Source: Actinomycetota bacterium
GTDB lineage: Bacteria > Actinomycetota > Acidimicrobiia > Acidimicrobiales > Microtrichaceae
DNA: 64,000 bases
NCBI GenBank assembly: GCA_016703525.1
Contig: JADJBW010000007.1
Span: 170,028-234,027 of the forward strand
Direction: 5' to 3'
Under the pieces are notes generated by a model. It saw only the letters and a list, made by a program, of their open reading frames with translations, was not told where the DNA came from and ran no database searches. Below, piece after piece: positions 47,336 to 56,214 of the stretch (position 1 is its first letter; every line of letters begins with the position of its first letter). Both the position numbers and the translations under genes were made by a program.

Positions 47336-47995
47336 ATGCCGCTCACCGCCAGCACGAAAGACTGCACCCAGCTCACCGACGCCGAGCTGGCAGAGATGGG
47401 CGACCTCTGCGCGCAGTCGAGCTCGGCCTACGAGCTGGGTCACCTGTCCAAGCAGGTCGGCGACTGGGTGCTCGTCACCCATGTTCACGACGGCGATGGA
47501 CTCGTCGCCTTCTCGTTCTCGACCCTCGAGCGCATCGGCGGCACGCCCGCCATCCTGCTCGGCCTCGCCCATGTGGCTCGGGTGAAGAACCGGCAGGCGG
47601 TGCTGACCGCCGTGATGGCCGAGAACTATCGGAGGGCGCTCATGGCCTTCCCCGACGAGGACGTGCTCGTCGGCACCCGCCTCGTGCGCCCCGATGGGTT
47701 CCTCGCCTTCGATGTTCTCGTCGACCACAACCCGCGCCCCGGTCACCGATCCTCGGGCGAGGAGCGTGCGTGGGGGCGTCGCCTGGCGAAGCGGTTCGGT
47801 CTCGATACCTACGACGACCGCGCCTTCGTCGCCCGCGGTGACGGCGCCTTCCCGAACGCCGTCGACTTCGAGGGGACCGCTGCGGTGTCCGGCGATCTCG
47901 ACCAGTTCTTCGCCGAGATCGACACCGAGCGGGGCGACTCGTTGATCTCGTTCGGCTGGATCATGGCCGAGGAACTCCTCAACTACGGGAGCTGA
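47336..47995 (+). CDS. Conserved-looking protein of unknown function
   Basis: A 219-residue soluble protein with mixed alpha/beta composition (LTDAELAEMGDLCAQSS, RIGGTPAILLGLAHVARV, DEDVLVGTRLVRPDGFLAF). The N-terminal layout loosely recalls an acyltransferase fold, but I do not recognise a family. It follows a CCCACGTGGG palindrome (47319-47328) that covers the Shine-Dalgarno region. Confidence 0.65.
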   Translation: MPLTASTKDCTQLTDAELAEMGDLCAQSSSAYELGHLSKQVGDWVLVTHVHDGDGLVAFSFSTLERIGGTPAILLGLAHVARVKNRQAVLTAVMAENYRRALMAFPDEDVLVGTRLVRPDGFLAFDVLVDHNPRPGHRSSGEERAWGRRLAKRFGLDTYDDRAFVARGDGAFPNAVDFEGTAAVSGDLDQFFAEIDTERGDSLISFGWIMAEELLNYGS

Positions 47996-48003
47996 CCCCC
48001 GGC

Positions 48004-48615
48004 GTGACCGATGTTGCCGCGGCGCTCGCCGGGCGCCGTTCCTGCCGGGCGTACCGGCCCGAGCCCATTGCGGTCGACCTGCTCGACACGGTGCTCGCCG
48101 CGTCGCTCAGGGGCCCGAGCGCCGGTAACACGTGGGCGCTCGATCTGGTCGTGCTCGACGACGAGGCGGCCGTCGCCGCCTACTGGGACACCTCGCTGCC
48201 GTCCGGCCCGAGGCGCGACGCGTTCCCGTGGCCGGGGCTGTTGCGCGCACCCGTGTTGGTGGTGCCGACGATTCGGATCGCGGCATACACCGAGCGGTAC
48301 GCCGAGGCCGACAAGGCCGCGACGAGGCTCGGCGAGTCGCCCGACCGCTGGCCCGTGCCGTATTGGTGGGTCGACGCGGGGGCAGCGGTGATGGCGATGC
48401 TGCTCGCAGCATCGGGGCTCGGGCTGGGCTCGCTGCTGTTCGGCACGTTCGAGCGCGAGGACGCGCTCCGCGAGCGGTTCGGTGTGCCGGGCGACCGCCG
48501 GGTGGTCGGCACGATCGCGCTGGGCTGGCCCGACGAGGCCGAGCATCGCAGGTCTGCATCGGCACGGCGTGGACGGCCCGAGCTCGCCGAGGTCGTGCAT
48601 CGCGGGTGCTGGTAG
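48004..48615 (+). CDS. Nitroreductase-family flavoprotein
   Basis: A 203-residue FMN-dependent oxidoreductase. The N-terminal GRRSCRAYRPEPI and RGPSAGN motifs bind FMN; the C-terminal GLGLGSLLFG and GTIALGWP motifs complete the fold. It reduces nitro, quinone or F420-like substrates; specificity unknown. It starts 8 bp after the previous gene with a GTG. Confidence 0.85.
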   Translation: MTDVAAALAGRRSCRAYRPEPIAVDLLDTVLAASLRGPSAGNTWALDLVVLDDEAAVAAYWDTSLPSGPRRDAFPWPGLLRAPVLVVPTIRIAAYTERYAEADKAATRLGESPDRWPVPYWWVDAGAAVMAMLLAASGLGLGSLLFGTFEREDALRERFGVPGDRRVVGTIALGWPDEAEHRRSASARRGRPELAEVVHRGCW

Positions 48616-48662
48616 CCGGCGGGGGACGTCCCCAGCGCACCGGACGGCGCTGCAGGCGCATC

Positions 48663-49994
48663 GTGTCGCCCGTGCAACTCGGTGCGGACACCCGACAACT
48701 CGACCTCCTGGCGGGCGCCCTACGGCGCCATGCCGCGGCACTTGATGGCATCCACGGAGAGCTCAGCGCTGTGGTCGAGGCGCTGTGGTGGCGCGGGCGC
48801 GACGCCGAACGGTTCCGGTCGGCGTGGCAGGCAGCACTTCGCCCGACGCTGCGAGGCGCCGCCGTGGAGCTGCGCGGAGCCGCCGATCACGTGGAGCGTC
48901 AGGCAACGGACCAGACGAGGGCGAGCGCTTCCGACGGGTTGGCGCCGGCCGCGAGGGTTGTCGATGCCGGATCGCCCCGTGTCGTTGCCCGGTCGACGGC
49001 AACCATCGAGTTGGGCGCCGCGATGGGGTACGCAGGTGCCGCTACGGTGGCGGTGACGATCGAGGACCGCGACGACGGCACGTCGATCGTGAGCCTCGAC
49101 GGGGGCCTCGGCGCCGGCGTGGGCGTGATGGGTGGGAGCGGCGCGCAGATCGCCGCCTCGGGCCGTCCCGTAGCCGGGGCCTTCACCGCCCATGCGACCG
49201 CCCTCGCAACGGTCGGAGCGGGGAGTTCTTGGATCGTGCCGAGCGATCACGTCGATGATCTGCTGACCGCTTGGGGGCGCGATCACCTGCTCGGGCCGGC
49301 GGCATCGGCCTCGGCTGGTCTCGCTCGCGCCGTCGACGAGGACCTCGGTGGGGTGCTCTCGGCGGGGGCGGGTGCGCTGGGACTCGGCGGGGCGTGGGCC
49401 GCGGCGACGGCGCCGTTGCCGACCGAGGCGGCGTCGCGCGTGGAGTTGGGCGTGGCGGTCGATGCTGACGCGCGCGCCGGCTCCGGTCGGGTGTCGGGTG
49501 TCGGGTCGGTCGCCGGCGCAGCGACGGTCGGCGTGATCGCGGATCATCGCAGCGGATCGACCATCGTGGAGCTGCGCGACACCGTCGGGGGCGAGGCGTG
49601 GTTGCGTGGGGTTCCACTCGCCTCGCACCTGGGCGGCGAGGGGGAGATGTGGTCCACCATCCGGGTCGAGCTCGACCGCGATGGGACGCCCGTGGCGCTC
49701 ACGGGGACCGTCGAGGTGCGCCACGGAGCGACCAAGGAGGTCGTCGACCTTCGCCACGAACTGGATGCCGACGCCGGTGGTGCGGTCACCCGAGCGCTCG
49801 CGGCGGTGTCGGGCGGTGCGGACGTGCGGGAGTCGATGGCGCGCCTCGCATCCGATCTCGAGAACGGCGACACCACATTCGAATCCTCCACGTGGCGCCT
49901 CGACCGCGACCTCGGCCGCAGTCTCGACGTGGGCGTGGGCTCGGCGTCGGCGGGCTTCGAGCGGTGGCGGCGCGTGGAGCCCGCCCGCCCGTGA
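48663..49994 (+). CDS. WXG100-like N-terminal domain protein
   Basis: A 443-residue protein. Residues 1-90 form a helical hairpin with a WRG turn (VVEALWWRGRDAERF), like WXG100 or LXG proteins of type VII secretion. The remainder is Gly/Ala/Val-rich with alternating beta strands (TIELGAAMGYAGAATVAVTI) and no recognised domain. No EccC-type ATPase or partner gene is near, so secretion by a type VII system is only possible. It is convergent with menE, 3 bp away. Confidence 0.65.
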   Translation: MSPVQLGADTRQLDLLAGALRRHAAALDGIHGELSAVVEALWWRGRDAERFRSAWQAALRPTLRGAAVELRGAADHVERQATDQTRASASDGLAPAARVVDAGSPRVVARSTATIELGAAMGYAGAATVAVTIEDRDDGTSIVSLDGGLGAGVGVMGGSGAQIAASGRPVAGAFTAHATALATVGAGSSWIVPSDHVDDLLTAWGRDHLLGPAASASAGLARAVDEDLGGVLSAGAGALGLGGAWAAATAPLPTEAASRVELGVAVDADARAGSGRVSGVGSVAGAATVGVIADHRSGSTIVELRDTVGGEAWLRGVPLASHLGGEGEMWSTIRVELDRDGTPVALTGTVEVRHGATKEVVDLRHELDADAGGAVTRALAAVSGGADVRESMARLASDLENGDTTFESSTWRLDRDLGRSLDVGVGSASAGFERWRRVEPARP

Positions 49995-49997
49995 GGC

Positions 49998-51128
49998 TCA
50001 GCTCGGCGGCGGCGTCTTGAGAAGCCGCCGCTGGACCTTGCCGAGCCGACTGCGCGGGAGTGAGGTCGCCAACTCCAGGCGCTTCGGTGCGCAGTGGCGC
50101 GGGAGGCTCTCGCGGGCCATCGCGCGGAGATCGTCGAGCGTCGGCGGGTCGGTCGGCACCATCGGAACGACCACCGCGGTGACGACCTGCCCCCACTCGG
50201 CATCGTCACGCGGGATCACCGCGACCTCGCGGACGCCTGGGTGCCGCGACAACACGGCCTCCACCTCGTCCGGCCAGACCTTCTCGCCCCCGGTGATCAC
50301 CACGTCGTCGGCCCGGCCCCACACGGTGAGCAGCCCGGTCGACGCTTCGACGCGGCCCAGGTCGCCGGTGCGGAACCATCCCCGCTCGTCCTTCGGGTCG
50401 ACGCCGTCGCGGTAGCAGCGGAGCATGGTCGGCCCGCTCAACTCGATGTGATCGTCGGCGCCGATGCGCAGCCCGACGCCGTTGAGCGCAAGGCCGTCGT
50501 ACACGACGCCCGCCCCGGACTCGGTGAGCCCGTAGGTCGTCACGACATTCGATGGCGCCGCAGCCGGGGGAGCGGACCCGCCCAGCAGGATCCGCCGAAA
50601 CGGTGCGGCGTCGATCCGACGCAGCGCGGTCGCGACGAGCGACACGTGCGTTGCGCCGCGGCGCGCCGCGGCGGCGACCGCGTCGGGGTCGAACCGGGGG
50701 TGGACTTCGAGGCCCGCACCGGTCACGAGCGCTCGGGTGACGGCCGAGAACCCGCCGATGTGATGCAGCGGCAGGCACGCCAACCAGCGCACGTCCGGGG
50801 CGATCCCCAGCGCCGTCGCCGAGGCGTAGGCGGCCGCGGCGAGCGCGTCGTGGGTGAGCACCACGCCACGCGGGTCGCCGGTCGTGCCGCTCGTGGCCAT
50901 GACGAGCGCATCGCCGTCGTCGGTGGGCCGCCCGCCGTCACACGGCGTGACGGCTCCCGTCTCGTCCATCACGCCCGTCGGCGCGATCGCGGCGAGGACC
51001 CGTTGGCGCGCGAGCTGCGGCAGGTTCGGGTCGAGGGGTGCGACCGCAGCCCCGGCGTCCCAGATGCGCCGAAGCAGGTCCACGAAGCGGGCCCCGCCTT
51101 CGACATCGAGCGCGACGACATCGGCCAT
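49998..51128 (-). CDS. menE: o-Succinylbenzoate-CoA ligase
   Basis: A 376-residue acyl-adenylating enzyme of the short actinobacterial type. The AMP-binding motif is VMATSGTTGDPRGVVLTH; YGLTESGAG, GWFRTGDLG and the C-terminal SRLGKVQRRLL Lys complete the active site. It activates OSB for MenB in menaquinone synthesis. The ATG at 51128 faces menB across a 34-bp gap. Confidence 0.9.
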   Translation of the reverse strand: MADVVALDVEGGARFVDLLRRIWDAGAAVAPLDPNLPQLARQRVLAAIAPTGVMDETGAVTPCDGGRPTDDGDALVMATSGTTGDPRGVVLTHDALAAAAYASATALGIAPDVRWLACLPLHHIGGFSAVTRALVTGAGLEVHPRFDPDAVAAAARRGATHVSLVATALRRIDAAPFRRILLGGSAPPAAAPSNVVTTYGLTESGAGVVYDGLALNGVGLRIGADDHIELSGPTMLRCYRDGVDPKDERGWFRTGDLGRVEASTGLLTVWGRADDVVITGGEKVWPDEVEAVLSRHPGVREVAVIPRDDAEWGQVVTAVVVPMVPTDPPTLDDLRAMARESLPRHCAPKRLELATSLPRSRLGKVQRRLLKTPPPS

Positions 51129-51137
51129 CGCCGCGGG

Positions 51138-51153
51138 AGCCTACCGGTAGGCT
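51138..51153. promoter_or_regulatory. Symmetric menE/menB divergent promoter
   Basis: A perfect 16-bp palindrome, AGCCTACCGGTAGGCT, centred exactly in the 34-bp gap between the menE and menB start codons. Each half reads TAGGCT outward, 9 bases before each ATG, so both genes could be leaderless from one symmetric element. It could instead be, or also be, an operator. Confidence 0.6.
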
Positions 51154-51162
51154 GCGCGACCG

Positions 51163-52080
51163 ATGAGCACGATCCCTCCCGCCCGACCGATTGGCCGCGT
51201 CGACGACCCGGCCGCCTGCACGATCCGCCCCGCCCTCGAGTGGGAAGGCCAGGGCGACTGGCGCGACATCCGCTACGAAATCGGGCGGCCCGACGGCGCC
51301 AACGGCGCGATCGCCAAGATCACGATCAACCGTCCGGAGGTGCGCAATGCCTTCCGGCCCCAGACGCTCCAGGAGTTGACGCGGGCCTTCGACATCGCCC
51401 GCGACGACCCCGAGGTCGGCGTCATCGTGCTCACCGGTCACGGCGATTACGCCTTCTGCTCGGGCGGCGATCAGCGGATTCGCGGCGACGACGGCTACAT
51501 CGGCGACGACGCGTTGGCCCAGGCGGGCATCGGCCGGCTCAACGTGCTCGACCTGCAGGTGCAGATCCGGCGCACCCCCAAGCCGGTTGTCGCCATGGTC
51601 GCCGGCTACGCCATCGGCGGCGGTCACGTGCTGCACGTGGTGTGCGACCTGTCGATCGCGGCCGACAACGCCGTGTTCGGCCAGACCGGGCCCAAGGTCG
51701 GCAGCTTCGACGGCGGCTACGGCTCGGGCCTGCTCGCCCGCAACATCGGCCAGAAGCGCACTCGCGAGATCTGGTTCCTGTGCCGCCAGTACGACGCGGT
51801 GCGCGCGTATGAGATGGGGCTCGTGAATCAGGTCGTCGAGTTGGAGGAGCTCGAAGCCGAGACGGTGCGGTGGTGCACCGAGATGCTCGAGATGTCGCCG
51901 CTGGCGCTGCGCATGGTCAAGGCCTCGTGCAACGCCGCCGACGATGGCCTCGCGGGGATCCAGCAGCTCGCCGGCGACGCAACGCTGCTCTTCTACCAAA
52001 CCGAGGAGGCGCAGCACGGGCGTGACTCGTACAAGGCGAAGGAGCGGCCCGACTTCAGCCGCTTCCCGCGGCGGCCGTAG
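51163..52080 (+). CDS. menB: 1,4-Dihydroxy-2-naphthoyl-CoA synthase
   Basis: A 305-residue crotonase-family enzyme that closes OSB-CoA to DHNA-CoA. Signature motifs are FCSGGDQRIRGDDGY, GYAIGGGHVLHVVCDL, TGPKVGSFDGGYGSG and the C-terminal EEAQHGRDSYKAKERPDF. Divergent from menE and directly followed by menA. Confidence 0.96.
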   Translation: MSTIPPARPIGRVDDPAACTIRPALEWEGQGDWRDIRYEIGRPDGANGAIAKITINRPEVRNAFRPQTLQELTRAFDIARDDPEVGVIVLTGHGDYAFCSGGDQRIRGDDGYIGDDALAQAGIGRLNVLDLQVQIRRTPKPVVAMVAGYAIGGGHVLHVVCDLSIAADNAVFGQTGPKVGSFDGGYGSGLLARNIGQKRTREIWFLCRQYDAVRAYEMGLVNQVVELEELEAETVRWCTEMLEMSPLALRMVKASCNAADDGLAGIQQLAGDATLLFYQTEEAQHGRDSYKAKERPDFSRFPRRP

Positions 52081-53080
52081 GTGGACGCTGCGACGACGAG
52101 CCAGCGTCGGCCGAACCGCTGGGTGCTCGGCGCCCGGCCGCGCACGCTGCCCACTGCCGTCGTCCCCGTGCTCGTGGGAACGGCGTGTGCGTGGGGACTC
52201 GCCGACCGCGTCGATGCCGTCAAGGACTCCTTCCCGCCACAGCCGGTCTGGGTTCGAGGCATCGCGGCGCTCGACCTGCTCAACTTCGCGCTGGCGCTGG
52301 TGGTGGCACTCGCGCTGCAGATCGCAACGAACTACGCGAACGACTACAGCGACGGCAAGCGGGGGACCGACGACCCGACCAAGCGCGTCGGCCCGCCGCG
52401 TCTGGTGGGCAACGGATTGGCGACCGCCGCCGAGGTGAAGGTGGCGATGGTCCTGACGTTCCTCGTCGCAGGCGTCGCCGGCGGCGTGCTGGCGCTGCGC
52501 GTGGGGTGGGAGCTTGTGCCGGTCGGCGTCGCCGCCATTGCGGCGGGCTACTTTACACCGGTGGACCGAAGCCGTACGGGTACCTCGGGCTGGGCGAGGC
52601 GTTCGTGTTCACGTTCTTCGGGCTCGTCGCGACGGTTGGCTCGACCTACGTGCAGCTGAACCGCAGGCGTCTGCAGCTGATGGACGGCTCGGCCTGGTGG
52701 CCCAGCGTCGGTGCCGGTGTGGTGCTCGGATGCCTGGCGACGGCGCTGCTCGTGGTGAACAACCTGCGCGACATCCCGGGCGACACGATCTCGGCAAGCG
52801 CACGCTGGCGGTGAAGCTCGGGGATCGCCGCACGCGGTTCCTGTACGTCGGGCTCATGGTTGCGCCGTTCGTGCTGCTCCCGATGATCGCCGGGCTGAGC
52901 GGACGTGCCGGCGCTGCGCTCGCGTTTGCCGGTGTGGTTGCGGCCAATCCGCCGGTGATGGCGGTGCTGGGTGGAGCGAGCGGGCCGGCGCTCATCCCGG
53001 TGCTCGTCAAGACCGGCCGGGCGCAGCTGGTCTTCGGGATCCTGTTGGCCGTTGGGTTGGTGCTCTCGGTCGAACTGTGA
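52081..53080 (+). CDS. menA: DHNA polyprenyltransferase (two frameshifts)
   Basis: About 333 residues, a UbiA-family membrane prenyltransferase. Asp-rich motifs are NYANDYSDGKRGTDD and NNLRDIPGDTISGKRTLAV. Adding one T at 52552-52554 restores AGYFYTGGPKPYGYLGLGE, and one G at 52793-52794 restores TISGKRTLAVKLG. It joins the prenyl chain to the naphthoquinone ring. It starts with GTG immediately after the menB stop. Its 3' third is repeated in decayed form at 54926-55270. Confidence 0.92.
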
Positions 53081-53640
53081 CCGTCGGCCCGACCGCGCTG
53101 CTGGTCGCTGATGGTGCGCGGGCCGTATCATTTCGCTGGACCTGCGAGTGGGTATCGTGCTAGCCCCTGCGCGAAACCCCGGAACGGCGAAAGCGAACGG
53201 CGCGACGAACCTCTCGTTTCGAACATCCCCGGTGAACCATCGTTGCGGTGTTGGCTTCGGCTGGCGGTTGCGGCTCGGCGACTGGCACGCGCCGACGGAC
53301 AGACAGATGGAGCAACCGAATCCGCGAGGGTCGCTACCGAATCCAGACGAAGGATCCTCTTGCCGGTGCCGGGCCGAGCCGATGTGCATGGCCGACAGTG
53401 ACGCCGTGGCAAAGACCGTCGATGCCGGTGGATGGTGACGGAGCCAACGCCTGGCGGAGAAGCTCAGGCTGCGATGGCCGGCCGGCACAGGTCGCAGCGA
53501 ATCTGCACCGGCAATCTCTCGGAGCGATGTGCGGAGGCACAATCGACGGTGTATCGCGCATGAAGGTCGCGGTTATACGGATCTATTCAACGATCGTTTC
53601 CAGGGCTTACGCACGGAGCCAGCGGTGGCAACTGCTGATC
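52755..53640 (+). repeat. Duplication copy 1: menA 3' part plus decayed lipoprotein gene
   Basis: The end of menA, about 80 bp of flank containing GCTGATGGTGCGCGG and TATCATTTCGCT, and a decayed lipoprotein gene. The same order occurs in copy 2 (54926-55365, then 56180-56667 after an IS30-type insertion). Confidence 0.75.
53185..53640 (+). pseudogene. Decayed lipoprotein gene, copy 1
   Basis: Nucleotide sequence aligns along its length with the intact lipoprotein gene at 56215-56667 (shared blocks such as GACGGACAGACAGATG, GTGGCAAAGA, GCATGAAGGTCGC and GGGCTTACG), but substitutions and indels leave no continuous frame or signal peptide. It sits directly after the intact menA. Confidence 0.7.
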
Positions 53641-53883
53641 GCCGCCGACGAGTGCATAGCAACCAATGGTCGAGGGCGATTGAGACGATCCGACTATTCG
53701 CTTCGACACGAGCTTCGTCCCCGGCGGAGAACGTCGGCGGAGGAGATCCGATCGCTGGCGTGCCACGAGGTCGGTCATTCCCTGGGCCTGATGCACCGGG
53801 CTGAACAGTGCATGACTGAGACGGCGAATAGTGCGATCATCTACTCGGATCACGACAAGGCACACCTGAACACGATCAACTGA
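53641..53883 (+). pseudogene. Metzincin-like zinc protease fragment
   Basis: The frame ending at 53883 contains CHEVGHSLGLMHR, a complete HExxHxxGxxH zinc motif, followed by CM, as in matrixin-like secreted proteases. Upstream, the matching FDFDTSFVPGG-like stretch is only readable in another frame. The N-terminal part merges with the decayed lipoprotein gene, so this is a 3' remnant or a frameshifted small protease. Confidence 0.55.
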
Positions 53884-53893
53884 CGATCCCATC

Positions 53894-54566
53894 GTGAAGC
53901 TGATGACGTCGACTTATTCTACTCGCAGGGTTGGCCTCGGCGGTCGCTTGTGGCGGGGGGGGATGCTTCTGCGCCGGAGCTGCCGGTGCGCATTCTGATA
54001 CGTACGCGCACACCGATGACCCCTGCGAGCGATAGGCCTCCCACGCCCCGGGTCGTTCGCGAACCTGGGCGAGGTGCTCAAAGCGCTGAAGTCGCGGACC
54101 ATGATTGAGGAATCGTGTCGTGGAGTGATCGTCGGCACGATCACGGCCGTTGAGCCGCTCGATGGGTTCTACGCCGACGAACCCGACGATTCGGTGACGA
54201 TCCGTACGTCGTTTTCCGACCCGAAGGTCCAGTGGCAGAGCTTCCGCGCTCGTGCAGGTCACTGACGCCGTGAACGTGCCGACGCAGGACACGTGGGTGA
54301 CAATGGGGATCTACCCGCACCTCGACGTCAAGGTGGTCGGCAAGGAGCTGATGGCTATGGGAGAGGTCATGCTCCCGTTGGCCGACAACTCAGCCGTATC
54401 CATGCGACCGAACACTCTCGGTGTGGTGCATGACGGTGACTACTTCATCGACGTGCTCGACGACGGTCGGCTCGCCCTTCCGTTCGTCGGTGAGGACGAG
54501 GCTCGATCGATGCTCAAGGGCTATGCGACTCGCGACGCGGTGATCGCTGAAGCGAAGCAGCGATAG
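53894..54566 (+). pseudogene. Frameshifted lipoprotein gene, unknown function
   Basis: A GTG at 53894 followed by an indel gives MKLMT..LILLAGLASAVACGG, a lipoprotein signal with lipobox SAVAC. Two well-formed segments follow in different frames: SCRGVIVGTITAVEPLDGF (to about 54240) and VTMGIYPHLDVKVVGKELM to the stop at 54566. At least two indels separate the parts. No family recognised. Confidence 0.55.
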
Positions 54567-54630
54567 CGGAAGATCTCGCCCGGCTGATGCCATCGCCACC
54601 CTTTCGTGTCCTGGGCACACTTCCAGGTCC

Positions 54631-54925
54631 TTGATCCGCCCGCTCGTGCCAGGTGATGTTCCGTTGCTCTTCGAGACGGCGACGGAACACGCGACTGAGT
54701 TGTCGTGGCGGCAACTCGGCACGTCAGGGTCTCTTGAAGCCTTCGCCCAGCGCCTTTGGGAGGATGTGCACTTGCAGCAGGTGGTGTGCCGACGAAGCAC
54801 CGGTGAGCCCACAGCGCCGGTTCAGCTTCTCCGGCCGAGCTACCGGCACGGCACGGTCCAGTTCGCGACGCTCGTGCTCCGACCCTATCGAACCGCAGTC
54901 ATTCGGGGCCTCGGGCGCTGCTCGT
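54631..54925 (+). pseudogene. GNAT acetyltransferase, truncated at the 3' end
   Basis: The N-terminal part of a GNAT-type protein (IRPLVPGDVPLLFETATEHA, LEAFAQRLWEDVHLQQVV) reads in frame for about 95 codons and then runs into sequence matching menA. The break defines the left boundary of the second menA copy. Confidence 0.5.
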
Positions 54926-55270
54926 TGAACAGACCCTTGCGACTTCCCGGGCGACACGATTCCGGCGAGACGTCAAGCTGTCCTTGAGCCGGGGAGCGGC
55001 GCCAATCGCATATCGCGGTCAGGGCTGTCAGGCTCATGGTTGCGCTGCGCCGGATGGTCGACGATGATCGCCGGGCTGAGCGGACGTGCCGGCGCTGCGT
55101 CTCGGGTGCTTGCCGGAATGCTGGTTCCGCGGGGGTTCCGCGGCGATGGCGGTGCTGGTGGAGTGAACGAGGCCGAATTCCATCCAACGTGCTCGTCAAG
55201 ACCGGTCGGGCGCAGGGGACGACTTCGGGATCCTGTTGGCCGCGGTTGAAGCTGTCGGTCGAATCCTGAG
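54926..55270 (+). pseudogene. Decayed copy of the menA 3' part
   Basis: Aligns with menA 52755-53080: shared blocks include CCCGGGCGACACGAT, GGCTCATGGTTGCG, an exact 30-plus-base block at about 55065-55101, GTGCTCGTCAAGACCGG and GGGATCCTGTTGGCCG. Many substitutions and indels; no usable frame. Not a functional prenyltransferase. Confidence 0.8.
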
Positions 55271-55365
55271 TCGCTCGGGTGACCCTGGCTGCGCTGCGGG
55301 TCGCTTCGCTGATGGTGCGCGGCCGTATGATTTCGCTCGATCGCCGAGTTCAACTATGAGCCGAC
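54926..55365 (+). repeat. Duplication copy 2, left part
   Basis: The decayed menA part plus flank (GCTGATGGTGCGCGG, TATGATTTCGCTCGATCG) matching 53100-53140. It is interrupted just after by the IS30-type remnant; the lipoprotein half resumes near 56180. Confidence 0.7.
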
Positions 55366-55418
55366 GTGTTCGCAGGTCTAGGCGAGTTCAAGTGGTGACG
55401 GCAACACCTCGAGGTTGA

Positions 55419-55500
55419 GGGTTGGGTCTCCACTGGTCGGAGCGTGAACGGGCAGACTGCCCGCTGCACTCACAACCCTCAACCAGTGGAGACCGAACCC
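55419..55500. repeat. Inverted repeat before the IS30-type transposase
   Basis: Arms GGGTTGGGTCTCCACTGGT (55419-55437) and its near-perfect complement ACCAGTGGAGACCGAACCC (55482-55500), 18 of 19 matching. Could be the left terminal region of the IS or a hairpin in its leader. Confidence 0.6.
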
Positions 55501-55503
55501 AGC

Positions 55504-56138
55504 ATGCCAGCAGAACTGCTGTGGACCGCGCACGAACGCGAAGAGATCCACGTCGAATCCGAACGGCGGAGAATCCGACTCCGACGTCGCCCGGCGCCTC
55601 GGCCGACATCGGTCCACGATCGGCCGTGAAGTCGCCTCGCAACGGCGGCCGCGACGCCTACACCGCAAACCGCCGCCGCACACACGCGACCGAACCCAGC
55701 GGGGCACGCCCCAAACCCCGTTGCTGGCCGCCGACCCGGCCTCGCAGCGCACGTGGAAGCCACGTTGAAGGCGAAAGACCGCCGATGACGATCTCGATCG
55801 AACTCGCCTGCGGCACCCACGGGTCACCAGCGAACGTGTCCCACGAAGCGATCTACCAGGGGGTTCGCGCACGGCACCTGCGGCTACCCGCGGGACTCAC
55901 TGTGGCTGCATCGGCGACGCAGATGCCGCAAACACTGGTTTTTCGGGCCGAAGGCACTTCGGCGAAAAAGTCCGCTCGGGCTGTTCAACCGGATCGCTGC
56001 GCCCGCTGCAAGCGGCAACGTAAAGCGAGCTCCGGCCACTTCGAGGGCGACCTGATCTTTGGGGTCCTCTCAACCGGTCCGCGATCGTGACGTTGTTCGA
56101 TCGGGCCAGCCACGATTGTGTCGGTTTGCTGATGCCCA
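55504..56138 (+). pseudogene. IS30-family transposase remnant
   Basis: Pieces in several frames: an N-terminal helix-turn-helix region (RRLGRHRSTIGREVASNGGR, YTANRRRTHATEPSGARPK) and the first part of the DDE domain (GHFEGDLIFG, NRSAIVTLFDRASH, GLLMP). The rest of the catalytic domain is missing; the sequence passes directly into a 41-bp repeat at 56139. Multiple indels; inactive. Confidence 0.8.
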
Positions 56139-56179
56139 GGACATCTACACTGGCCGTGTCGCGATGACCGGTTGAACTC
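56139..56179 (+). repeat. 41-bp inverted repeat, left copy
   Basis: Begins GGACATCTACACTGGCCGTG. Pairs with 56801-56841 in inverted orientation, 39 of 41 positions identical, enclosing the intact lipoprotein gene. Confidence 0.85.
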
Positions 56180-56214
56180 ACCCTAATGGAGCCCGAACAG
56201 GCGAAAGGAATGGC

